64,000 bases of DNA from Microcaldota archaeon (lineage in GTDB: Archaea; Micrarchaeota; Micrarchaeia; Norongarragalinales; Norongarragalinaceae): the NCBI GenBank assembly GCA_016207165.1, contig JACQQD010000009.1, forward strand, positions 62,001-126,000. The letters are read 5' to 3'. This document shows, piece by piece, positions 35,970 to 44,419 of the stretch. The translations under genes and the position numbers were made by a program. Each line of letters begins with the position of its first letter. Position 1 is the stretch's first letter. The notes beneath the pieces were generated by a model that worked only from the letters and a program-made list of their open reading frames with translations, was not told where the DNA came from and ran no database searches.

Positions 35970-36449
35970 CTATTGGACGATGTGGTCCAGGGGTTGCATG
36001 CGGTAGTTTTCTTTGATGACGTTGAGAACGACTTGCGTGTTGGAGCGCTCCACGTTGTCCAGTTTCAGGATTCTCTTGACGATGCGCGACAAGTCGCCTC
36101 GGTGCTTTACTCGGACAATGACCAGCGAATCCGCATCCCCGGTCACGTCGTAGACGGAAACGACTTCCGGAATCTTGGCGATTTCCTTCTGCACGCTCAA
36201 AAGCGCGCCCTTGTGGATGGTCACGCGAATGATGCCCATCAAGTCGTATCCCAGCGCCGGGTAATTCAAGTCCACGCCGAATCCCTGGATGATGCCTTTT
36301 TCTTCCAAGTGCTTGATGTGCTGGATGACGCTGGCCGGCGAGACCCCCAGCGTTGAGGCGATGGATCGGAAGGACTGGCGGCTGTTGGCCTTTAGTTCCA
36401 CCAGGATGCGTTCATCCAGCGGTCTTTTCTCATTCAGTTTTGCCTTCAT
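35970..36449 (-). CDS. Lrp/AsnC family transcriptional regulator
   Basis: DERILVELKANSRQSFRSIASTLGVSPASVIQHIKHLEEKGIIQGFGVDLNY HTH; divergent from glnA. Confidence 0.92.
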   Translation of the reverse strand: MKAKLNEKRPLDERILVELKANSRQSFRSIASTLGVSPASVIQHIKHLEEKGIIQGFGVDLNYPALGYDLMGIIRVTIHKGALLSVQKEIAKIPEVVSVYDVTGDADSLVIVRVKHRGDLSRIVKRILKLDNVERSNTQVVLNVIKENYRMQPLDHIVQ

Positions 36450-36478
36450 TTTAGTCCAAAACTAATACATTTGTTCGT

Positions 36479-36489
36479 TCTTTATAACC
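36479..36489 (-). promoter_or_regulatory. TATA box of the glnA-linked Lrp gene
   Basis: Reverse strand ggttataaag about 31 nt upstream of the ATG. Confidence 0.6.
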
Positions 36490-36525
36490 TTTTGTAAACG
36501 TTTGTTCTTTTTTCAACCTGAACGT

Positions 36526-36533
36526 TTTTATAG
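36526..36533 (+). promoter_or_regulatory. Putative glnA TATA box
   Basis: tttttatagg upstream of glnA ATG at 36586. Confidence 0.5.
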
Positions 36534-36585
36534 GTTTTCGGCATCCAAAGTGCATTCAATTGCCAATGGTGGGTGGTTTTGTTAT

Positions 36586-38025
36586 ATGAGCAAACAGGTG
36601 TTCGTGGAAGTGCCTAAACCGCAGGCGGGAATCGACGTCTTGTCCCGCATGAAGGAAGAACGCATTTCGTGGGTGGACTTGCAGTTCGTGGACCTGGTTG
36701 GCGCGCTTCAGCACATCAGCGTTCCGGCGCACACCCTGGACGAAAAAGACTTTGAAATCGGTGTCGGGAAGCTGGACGGCTCGTCGATCAAGGGTTTCAA
36801 GGAAATTTTTGAATCCGACATGCTTCTGTTGCCCATTGCCGAGACGTACCGCAAGATTCCGTGGGAACAGGATACGGCTAGAATTTTTTGTGGCGTCAAG
36901 GAAGTCTCCGGCTCCCGTTTTTCCAAGGACTCGCGGCATACGGCCGAGAACGCGGAAAAAGTGTTGGCTCAGAACGGGTTTGACACCAGTTACTGGGGTC
37001 CGGAAGCCGAGTTTTTCGTTTTCGACGAGGTGCACTACGACACGACGAACCCCCATCGGGGCCAAGGCTATTCCGTGGGCTCCATTGAGGCCGCGTGGAA
37101 TCCCACCGGAAAAGGGTACCCCATTGGGTTCAAGGGCGGCTATTACCCGGTGCCGCCGGCGGACACGTTGCAGGACCTCCGCCGCCGCATTTCCGACTCC
37201 CTGCAGAATGATTTCGGCATCCGGGTGGAAGCACACCACCACGAGGTCGCCACGGCCGGCCAATGCGAGATCAACATGCGGTTTGACAAGCTCACCTGCA
37301 TGGCCGACAATTTGTTGACGTTCAAGTACGTGGTGAAAAACCTGGCATACCAATCCGGCAAGATTGCCACGTTCATGCCCAAACCCATGTTCGGCGACAA
37401 CGGAAGTGGGATGCACACCAACCAAAGCATGTGGAACGCCGGCAGGAACCAATTCTACGACGCCAACGAGACGTACGCGCAATTGTCGCAGAACGCCATT
37501 TACTACATCGGCGGCCTCGTCGAGCACGGCCGCTCGCTGGCGGCGTTCTGCAATCCCACGACGAACTCGTACCGGAGACTGGTTCCCGGATACGAGGCGC
37601 CCGTGTACTTGGCGTACTCCAAGAGCAACCGGTCGGCATGCATCCGCATTCCGTACTACTTCTCCAACGAAGTCTCCAAACGCTTGGAGTACCGGGCCCC
37701 CGACCCCACGGCCAACCCGTATCTGGCGTTTGCGGCACTGGCGGCCGCGGGCTTGGACGGCATTAAGAAGAAAATCATGCCTCCCGCGCCTGTGGACGCC
37801 AACATTTACCACATGACGGTGGCGGAGCGCCGCCAGCACGGCATCAAGGAACTGCCTGGCGCCTTATTGGAGTCGCTGCACGAATTGGAGTCGGACCGCG
37901 ACTTTTTGAAGCCGATTTTCGCGGACGACTTGGTGGATTCGTACTTGACGCTCAAGTACGCGGAAGCCAACGCCGTTGGAACCCGGCCGCACCCGTATGA
38001 GTTTGACTTGTACTTGAACTCGTAA
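36586..38025 (+). CDS. glnA: Glutamine synthetase, type I
   Basis: DGSSIKGF, WGPEAEFFVFDE, MPKPMFGDNGSGMHTNQSMW, RIPYYFSNEVSKRLEYRAPDPTANPYLAFAALAAAGLDGI. Confidence 0.97.
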   Translation: MSKQVFVEVPKPQAGIDVLSRMKEERISWVDLQFVDLVGALQHISVPAHTLDEKDFEIGVGKLDGSSIKGFKEIFESDMLLLPIAETYRKIPWEQDTARIFCGVKEVSGSRFSKDSRHTAENAEKVLAQNGFDTSYWGPEAEFFVFDEVHYDTTNPHRGQGYSVGSIEAAWNPTGKGYPIGFKGGYYPVPPADTLQDLRRRISDSLQNDFGIRVEAHHHEVATAGQCEINMRFDKLTCMADNLLTFKYVVKNLAYQSGKIATFMPKPMFGDNGSGMHTNQSMWNAGRNQFYDANETYAQLSQNAIYYIGGLVEHGRSLAAFCNPTTNSYRRLVPGYEAPVYLAYSKSNRSACIRIPYYFSNEVSKRLEYRAPDPTANPYLAFAALAAAGLDGIKKKIMPPAPVDANIYHMTVAERRQHGIKELPGALLESLHELESDRDFLKPIFADDLVDSYLTLKYAEANAVGTRPHPYEFDLYLNS

Positions 38026-38090
38026 GCCCCGGGGGAAAGCGTTCCCCCTGGCGCTTACTCCGCCTCGCCCCCTTCGGTTGGGCGTGGCGG
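38023..38090 (+). repeat. GC-rich double-hairpin element directly at the glnA stop codon, similar to the element at 35914-35969
   Basis: taagccccgggggaa-agcg-ttccccctggcgctta then ccgcctcgcccccttcggttgggcgtggcgg. Confidence 0.75.
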
Positions 38091-38213
38091 ATTCAAGGCG
38101 GCCGTGAACGCTTTAAACCGCAACACCCAAAGGAAGGCAATTCGGGCCGGTTCTGCGAAAGCGGGCCGGCTCGTTTATTTCTTATTTGCAGAGACGAATC
38201 GTTTCCGCGTGAA

Positions 38214-38927
38214 TTATAGGACCGACGGCAAGTCGAGTTTGTGACGGTTTTGCTCCATGCGGTCCAGAACTTTTTTCACTTTTTCTTCCCCGAATTTTTG
38301 GAGGGCTTCGTTGGGCTTCGTGTCAAGAAGCTGGAGGATGGCGTCCAATTCTTGGTACGTCATTTCCAGTTCGTGTTCGTCGGTTTGGTCCGGCCACAAG
38401 CCGGCGGAGGGCGGTTTGTCGATAAAGTATTTTGGGATTCCGGCGTTTTTGGCCATTTGCCAGACTTGCGTTTTGTAAAGCGACCCAATGGGCAAAACGT
38501 CCACGCCGCCGTCGCCAAATTTCGTGAAGTAGCCCACGGAAAGCTCGCTTTTGTTTCCGGTGCCCACCACCAAGGCGTTGTGTTGTCGGGCTTTGGAGTA
38601 CAAGAAATTCATGCGGGTGCGGGCCATGATGTTACCCTTGTCCACCGGGTCAATGGCCTGAGATGCGTTCATGACGGCGTCGGCGGCGGCCCGAATGGAG
38701 GCGGCTTGGTAGTGTACGCCCAAGGATTGGGCAAACGCATTGGTTTGCTTCGTGTCGTCGGGGTGGTCCACGTAAGGCAGAAAGTAGGCGTACACGTTTT
38801 TGGGGCCGAGGGCCTGCGCGCACAGCCACACGGTCAACGCCGAGTCGATGCCGCCGGAGATGCCGACCACGGCATTGGTTTTTCCGGATTTTTCAAAAAA
38901 GCGTTTCAGTTTTTCAACAAGCGGCAT
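38214..38927 (-). CDS. nadE: NAD synthetase (ammonia-dependent type)
   Basis: VVGISGGIDSALTVWL (PP-loop), VVGTGNKSELSVGYFTKFGDGGVDVLPIGSLYKTQV. Confidence 0.94.
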   Translation of the reverse strand: MPLVEKLKRFFEKSGKTNAVVGISGGIDSALTVWLCAQALGPKNVYAYFLPYVDHPDDTKQTNAFAQSLGVHYQAASIRAAADAVMNASQAIDPVDKGNIMARTRMNFLYSKARQHNALVVGTGNKSELSVGYFTKFGDGGVDVLPIGSLYKTQVWQMAKNAGIPKYFIDKPPSAGLWPDQTDEHELEMTYQELDAILQLLDTKPNEALQKFGEEKVKKVLDRMEQNRHKLDLPSVL

Positions 38928-38928
38928 G

Positions 38929-39747
38929 TCAGGGCACCAGGTCCAGGGAAAAGTCCAGGGTTTTGGCGTGTTTGGTCAATGCCCCCATGGAAATATAATC
39001 CGGTTGCAGGACGGCGTAGTCCGCCAGGTTTTGTTTCTGGATGGCGCCGGAGACCTCGATTTTTACGTCCGGTGCATTTTGCCTCAGCCACCTGATAGCG
39101 GTTGCGGCGTCTTCAAGGATAAAATTGTCCAACATGATCAGGTCGGGTTTGGCTGTTGCCGCGTTTTTGACTTGGTCGACGCTTTCGCACTCGATTTCCA
39201 CGAATTTCCCGGTTTTTTTTCCGGCCGCCACCGCGTCGGCGGGGGAAGCAAAAAAGCGTAGGTGGTTTTCTTTGATTAGCACGGCTTCTTCCAGGTGGAG
39301 GCGGTGCGGCCAGATGCCCGCGATGTGCGCGGCTTTCTTGTCAAACGCGCCGAATCCCGGCATGGTTTTTCGCGTCAAAGCCATTTTTGTGTGGTCGTTC
39401 ACCACGTCCTGCATCCCTTTGCAGGCGGTGGCCACGCCGGACATGCGACCCAATACGTTGAGCGCCGTTCGCTCGACGCGCAAAATGTCGCGGTTGTTTC
39501 CGTGAATCTCTAGCACGGGTTGGTTGGATTCAAGGTGCGTGCCGTCTTGGGCCAGATTTTTTGCGTTCAGGCCGACGTGCTCGAAAAGAAATTGGGCTTC
39601 CTCCAAGCCGGCCAACACGCCTGGCTCTCGGGCGACGATGACCGCTTTGGCCGTTCTTTCAGGGGTGGCGTTGGACGTGACGTCGTTTTGGTAGTGGTCG
39701 TCTTGAAGAAAGCCGATGAGTTTTTTTTGGAGGTCTTGCGGCAACAT
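38929..39747 (-). CDS. nadC: Nicotinate-nucleotide pyrophosphorylase (quinolinate phosphoribosyltransferase)
   Basis: ERTALNVLGRMSGVAT, TRKTMPGFGAFDKKA, IECESVDQVKNA, DLIMLDNF. Confidence 0.93.
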   Translation of the reverse strand: MLPQDLQKKLIGFLQDDHYQNDVTSNATPERTAKAVIVAREPGVLAGLEEAQFLFEHVGLNAKNLAQDGTHLESNQPVLEIHGNNRDILRVERTALNVLGRMSGVATACKGMQDVVNDHTKMALTRKTMPGFGAFDKKAAHIAGIWPHRLHLEEAVLIKENHLRFFASPADAVAAGKKTGKFVEIECESVDQVKNAATAKPDLIMLDNFILEDAATAIRWLRQNAPDVKIEVSGAIQKQNLADYAVLQPDYISMGALTKHAKTLDFSLDLVP

Positions 39748-39751
39748 GGTT

Positions 39752-40495
39752 TCAGCCTATTTGGATGCGCGCATCTTTCCGCTGGATGGCCCAGAGCGCG
39801 GAGTACGCCGCCAAGGCACTGGTCTTCGAGTTTTCGACCAAAGGCGTGTTTTCAAATGTGAACGCGTACTTGCCGGTTTCGCCTTCAATTCGGATGGTGT
39901 GCGTGTTTTTCGTGGTTTTCGGATCCGAAATGACGCGCACGCGCGTCTGGTCAAACCCGATGCCAGCCAGGCTCAACGTGGCGGCGACGTTGACGTTTTT
40001 CGGGAATTCTCGGCAGGCATCGCGCGCCGAACCGTCAAAGACCACGGTTTCTTTTTCGTCGCTTCGGTCCAGGCTTTGGGGGTTTTTGCGGGTTTCAAGG
40101 GTTACGGTTTGTGGCCGGCAGGCTTGTAGCACGTCCAATCCGCCGATGGCGCCGGACGGAATAAAGAGCATGTGCCCGCTTTTTTCCGCGGCGTCTATCA
40201 GGAGGTTCAGCACGTAGTCGTCGGTGAATGCACCAACGGACATGACCAGCACGTCGCTTTGACGCAAACCATGCGTGAGGTAGGGCACGACTTCCTGGGA
40301 TGCGGCTTCCACGACGAGGTCCACGTCCGTGATGTCCTCCATCCGCGTGACAAGTTTCACGTTCTTGAACTTTTTTTCTTGGACCGTTTTTTCGGCTTTG
40401 GCGCGGTCGGCGTCCCAAACCAAGAACGCGTGTTCGGGCAAGTGCTGGACGAGAAACGATCCGATGGCGCCCAAACCAATCAATCCGATGCGCAT
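39752..40495 (-). CDS. nadX: L-aspartate dehydrogenase
   Basis: MRIGLIGLGAIGSFLVQ, LVVEAASQEVVP, IPSGAIGGLDVLQA; located between nadC and nadA. Confidence 0.9.
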   Translation of the reverse strand: MRIGLIGLGAIGSFLVQHLPEHAFLVWDADRAKAEKTVQEKKFKNVKLVTRMEDITDVDLVVEAASQEVVPYLTHGLRQSDVLVMSVGAFTDDYVLNLLIDAAEKSGHMLFIPSGAIGGLDVLQACRPQTVTLETRKNPQSLDRSDEKETVVFDGSARDACREFPKNVNVAATLSLAGIGFDQTRVRVISDPKTTKNTHTIRIEGETGKYAFTFENTPLVENSKTSALAAYSALWAIQRKDARIQIG

Positions 40496-40504
40496 AGCCT
40501 GTTT

Positions 40505-41518
40505 TCACGACAATTCGAACATGCGGTCCAACGCCTTTTTGGCTTTACGCCGCACGGTTTCGTCCACGTCAATGACTTGGTCTTCCGACGGGTTCTTCAG
40601 CGCGGAAAGCACGTTGATGAGGTTGTTCTTTTTCATGTAGGGGCAGAGCGAGCAGGTTCCGACGATTTGCTTTTTTGGGAACTCGGCGCGCATGCGGTCG
40701 CCCAACCCGCATTCCGTGACCAGCATGAACGTGGACGCGTCGGAGGTCTTCACGTAGCGGATCATGTCGGAGGTGCCGCCCATGCCATCCACTTCGGAGA
40801 TGACTTCGGGCCGACATTCCGAGTGGGCCACGATTTTCACGCCCGGATAGGCTTTTCGAACGGCCTTGACGCTTTCCGCGTCAAACTCGTCGTGCACAAT
40901 GCATTTTCCGTGCCAGCCAATGATTTTCTTGTCTGTGAGCTTCGCGAGGTTTTGGGCCATGAATTGGTCCGGCAGGAAAATGATTTTTTCGTCAGGCAAG
41001 TGGTTGATGATTTTCAGGGCGTTGGCGGACGTGCAGCACACGTCGGCTTCGGCTTTGACGTCCGCGGAGGTGTTGACGTACATGACCACCGGCGCGCCGG
41101 GATGCTTTTTCTTGAGGTCGCGTACGTCTTGGGCGGTGATGGATTCGGAAAGAGAGCAACCGGCGTCGGGAGCGGGGAGCAGGACGGTCTTTTCGGGCGA
41201 CAAAATCTTGGCGGTTTCGGCCATGAAGCGGACCCCGCAGAAAACGATGGTGTCGGCGTTGGTTTCCGACGCTTTTTTGGAGAGTTCAAACGAGTCGCCG
41301 ACGAAATCCGAGATGCCGTAAATGATGTCTGGAGTTTGGTACGAGTGGCCCAAGACAATCGCGTTTCTTTGTTTTTTGAGTTGGTTGATTTCCAAGGTCA
41401 GTGGGGCGTAAAGCTGGCATTCCTGCATGGTCCAGCCTAGGTGGCGGAGTTTTCCGTAGAGGCGTTCGGCTTCCTCTTGAACGGCCGGCAACGCGTGGCT
41501 GAGGGCCGCGTGTTCCAT
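40505..41518 (-). CDS. nadA: Quinolinate synthase
   Basis: NAIVLGHSYQTPDIIYGISDFVGDSFELSKKA, MYVNTSADVKAEADVCCTSANAL, VGTCSLCPYMKKNNL. Confidence 0.95.
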   Translation of the reverse strand: MEHAALSHALPAVQEEAERLYGKLRHLGWTMQECQLYAPLTLEINQLKKQRNAIVLGHSYQTPDIIYGISDFVGDSFELSKKASETNADTIVFCGVRFMAETAKILSPEKTVLLPAPDAGCSLSESITAQDVRDLKKKHPGAPVVMYVNTSADVKAEADVCCTSANALKIINHLPDEKIIFLPDQFMAQNLAKLTDKKIIGWHGKCIVHDEFDAESVKAVRKAYPGVKIVAHSECRPEVISEVDGMGGTSDMIRYVKTSDASTFMLVTECGLGDRMRAEFPKKQIVGTCSLCPYMKKNNLINVLSALKNPSEDQVIDVDETVRRKAKKALDRMFELS

Positions 41519-41630
41519 ACGCTAAAACCATTTTGTTCTTCATTTATAGCCGTATGGATGCTCGTCAAACAACGGGCTTGCCGGGTTGCGGAATATAGCC
41601 TTTTTATCCATCCGTTGCGCCTGTTTCTCA

Positions 41631-43442
41631 ATGGCGGTGAAGTTTTCCCCGAATAAGTTGTCATCGGTTGCCGAACAGATTCCTTGGAGCCGCGAGTCGC
41701 GGTTCTTCGGTTCCGCAACCGACGTGCACCGTTTTCGGCTGATTCCATCCGAGATTGACCCCAATCCCGAGTATCATTTGCAGGAAATTCTCCGTCAGTT
41801 TTCCGTTTGGCATCGGGTTCCCTTGAGCGCCCCCAAGGCCATGGAGCCACCGCGCGAGGTTCTCCAGCGCATTCAAGGAAAAATCAAGGCGGCGTTTCGG
41901 GTCATGCACCAAGCCCACGAGGGTCAGACGCGGCAGGCTTCCGGAGAACCGTATTGGACGCATCCCGTGCATACCGCGATTTGGGCGGCGCAAACCGCCA
42001 TGTCGTGGGAAGCCGTGTGCGCGGCGTTGCTTCACGACACCGTGGAGGATGGAAAAGTCAAATTGTCCGACATTCAACGGCAATTCGGCGACAACGTGGC
42101 TTACCTTGTTTACCGGTTGTCCAACTTTCGTTTCCGCAACGGCAAAGTCGTGAACGCTTGGAGCGACGATTACCACGCGGAACCCACCGAAAAAGACGTT
42201 CTCTTGGAAAAAAAGCATAAACTGGGGTTGGCGGCCCGAAAGCGCATGACGTTTCTCCGTGGACGCAATTATTCGGCGCGTTGGGAGCCCGTGGAAGTCC
42301 AAAACATGTTGAAGCGCTTTGAGCGGCAGGGCTACGCGCCGGAGTTTCTCAATCCCTTGGACATTCAAGCCATGATGATCAAGGGTTTGGACGTCGTCCA
42401 CAACGAGAACACGCAGTCGGGGTTGCCGGAGGAAAAAAGGCGGCGGTACGTGGAAAAACAGCAGGCGCTGGCGTTGGTGCACTTTTTGGAGGCGTTCAGC
42501 CCGGCGTACTTGGACTCGATTCCGTCGGAGCGGGCCGCACAATACCGCCAACCCGCCAACACGCAGGGGCCGTTTGGGTTTTACACGCGGCTGGCGGGAA
42601 GAAAGAAGCTGAATTTGGAGCGCCTTTCCCGTTTGCCGCCGGCGCACGCGCCCACCATCAACGTGCACGACAACGAGGATGGTTCGTACGACGTGCTTTT
42701 TCCGTATGCGGGGTTCGGTGGCGACAAGGCCGTCAATGACCAATTGTTTCTGGAACTCGTCAAGCAAATCCACCGGCGGCTGAATCCAGAAGGGGAAGTC
42801 ATTCACGATGAAAGCTTTTTGCCGCAGGGTTTTCCCCGTTTCCACGCCTTCCGCGTGCGTTTGGGAAACTTGGCTTTTGCGGATCTTGAAAGCGCGTTGC
42901 GGCACACGTACTTGAAGTATGCCGGGACGGCGTTTGAAACGGATGCCCACCAAGCCGATGCGGCCGGACTCTTTGCGGCGTACGAAGACCCAATGAAAAA
43001 AAGGGTGAGCATTTTCATTCCTGGAAGCGAATTTACGTTCGGAATCCGACCTGACCCGCACGAACATCCGGTTGAGTCGTTGGACCAGCTTCCCCACGCG
43101 ATTCGCGCGTTTTACCGGCACCGACACCCGGAGTTGGCGCAAGGCATTCACGTTGATGTCCCGGTTTCGCATCCATTCAATTCCACCATTTCCTTGCCCG
43201 TCAAATCGCCGCTGGACACCGTCGAGGGCTTGGAGCACCACTTGAAGCAGTTGGGTCACTACCTGGAGAACCTGAAGTTGCCGGATGCGGCGCCGGTTCC
43301 GCCAACGGACGAGGACCCCGATTCGGTTGATGCAAATGTTCGCGTCTCAAAGAAGTTCAAGCGGTACCGTTTTCAACGAAAAGGACCCAAGGGCAAAAGC
43401 GCGCCGCATGACCCATTCCAGCGTCCCAGAGACAAGGACTGA
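41631..43442 (+). CDS. RelA/SpoT-type HD hydrolase domain protein
   Basis: AHEGQTRQASGEPYWTHPVHTAIWAA...AALLHDTVEDGKVKLSDIQRQFGDNVAYLV and MIKGLDVVHNENTQSGLPEEKRRRYVEKQQALALVHFL; no recognisable synthetase domain. Confidence 0.78.
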   Translation: MAVKFSPNKLSSVAEQIPWSRESRFFGSATDVHRFRLIPSEIDPNPEYHLQEILRQFSVWHRVPLSAPKAMEPPREVLQRIQGKIKAAFRVMHQAHEGQTRQASGEPYWTHPVHTAIWAAQTAMSWEAVCAALLHDTVEDGKVKLSDIQRQFGDNVAYLVYRLSNFRFRNGKVVNAWSDDYHAEPTEKDVLLEKKHKLGLAARKRMTFLRGRNYSARWEPVEVQNMLKRFERQGYAPEFLNPLDIQAMMIKGLDVVHNENTQSGLPEEKRRRYVEKQQALALVHFLEAFSPAYLDSIPSERAAQYRQPANTQGPFGFYTRLAGRKKLNLERLSRLPPAHAPTINVHDNEDGSYDVLFPYAGFGGDKAVNDQLFLELVKQIHRRLNPEGEVIHDESFLPQGFPRFHAFRVRLGNLAFADLESALRHTYLKYAGTAFETDAHQADAAGLFAAYEDPMKKRVSIFIPGSEFTFGIRPDPHEHPVESLDQLPHAIRAFYRHRHPELAQGIHVDVPVSHPFNSTISLPVKSPLDTVEGLEHHLKQLGHYLENLKLPDAAPVPPTDEDPDSVDANVRVSKKFKRYRFQRKGPKGKSAPHDPFQRPRDKD

Positions 43443-43447
43443 CTGGT

Positions 43448-44413
43448 TCAGGGTTTCTCTTTGAAGGTGACGTGGATGAGGCGGAGGCCGGCATGGCTGA
43501 CTTCCGCGTGCAGGGGGCTTCCGGCGGAGCGGCTTTCCTTTTCGACGTTTTCCGCGTGGGTTTGGACGGCGTGGATGAATCGCCGGAATTCCGTGTTTGC
43601 CACGCCCATCGGCAATTCGATGCTGACGACGTGGCCTTCTCGGGTTTTCGTCGTGGCCGTCATGGCCGGTACGGATTGGCTTTTCTCCCGGTCGTAGAAG
43701 TTCAGGCCTTGCATGCGGTCTTGGACGTTTTGGGCGGCGTCCTCTGGCGTGATGGGCAGCGGCCCGTAGTCCATGATGACCAGGCCCCCGCGTCCGGACA
43801 AGTTCGGCGAGTGGGGGCGGCCGCCCGGCACGATTTTCTTGACGCGCGCGCCCAGGACGTGGTGGTGTCCGAAAATCACGCTATCGGTTCCTTCATCCAG
43901 GTGGGCTTGGACTTCTTCGAGGGTGGCGGGTTTGCCGGATGGATCGGGTTTCAAATCCGCGGGCGTGCTGGCGGCCCATAAATGGGGGATTTTCTGTTGG
44001 ACCCGCATTTGGGCGACTTTCTTGATGATGAGGGCCCCAATGGTTTTTTTCTCGACGCCGTCCAACAAGGCGTGGGCGTCTAGTTCCCTTTGGATGGCTT
44101 CACGGAACTCCCTGGGCATCTTGGTGGAAAGGATGAAACATGCCTGGGTGTCGCCGTCGGGCTTGGTTTTCATGCGAATGTCTTCATACGACGGGTTTCG
44201 TGGAAGCTGGGCTTGATCGAATCGCGCGGTGGTCACCACGCCAATGAGTTTTCCCTTAAAGAACGCGCCGATTTGGAATTCGGGGTTGGCTTTCATGTGG
44301 CGTTGGATGGTTTTGTCGTCGATGACGAGGTGGTGGTCGGGCTTCCATTTTTGTTGGTGGAGTTCCAAGGCGGCGTGGATTTCTTCGGGTTTAATGGCTC
44401 GGACTTCCAGCAT
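43448..44413 (-). CDS. GNAT-like N-terminal domain protein, 321 aa, function unknown
   Basis: N-terminal MLEVRAIKPEEIHAALELHQQKW...IGAFFKGKLIGVVTTARFD resembles GNAT. Confidence 0.55.
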   Translation of the reverse strand: MLEVRAIKPEEIHAALELHQQKWKPDHHLVIDDKTIQRHMKANPEFQIGAFFKGKLIGVVTTARFDQAQLPRNPSYEDIRMKTKPDGDTQACFILSTKMPREFREAIQRELDAHALLDGVEKKTIGALIIKKVAQMRVQQKIPHLWAASTPADLKPDPSGKPATLEEVQAHLDEGTDSVIFGHHHVLGARVKKIVPGGRPHSPNLSGRGGLVIMDYGPLPITPEDAAQNVQDRMQGLNFYDREKSQSVPAMTATTKTREGHVVSIELPMGVANTEFRRFIHAVQTHAENVEKESRSAGSPLHAEVSHAGLRLIHVTFKEKP

Positions 44414-44419
44414 AGTTCG

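Noticed and set aside
36556-37839. 427-aa ORF antisense to glnA
   Set aside because: glnA is unmistakable on the other strand; the antisense frame is a codon-bias (GC-rich third position) artefact with no family motifs.
38100-38213. Possible tRNA or small RNA in the glnA-nadE gap
   Set aside because: Stem-loops are present (e.g. gccggttctgcgaaagcgggccggc) but no cloverleaf or T-loop consensus; more likely terminators.
40172-41440. 422-aa ORF antisense to nadX/nadA
   Set aside because: Spans two genes with clear conserved motifs on the opposite strand.
41661-43259. 532-aa ORF antisense to the RelA/SpoT-like gene
   Set aside because: Low-information composition mirroring the sense protein; the sense strand carries conserved HD motifs.
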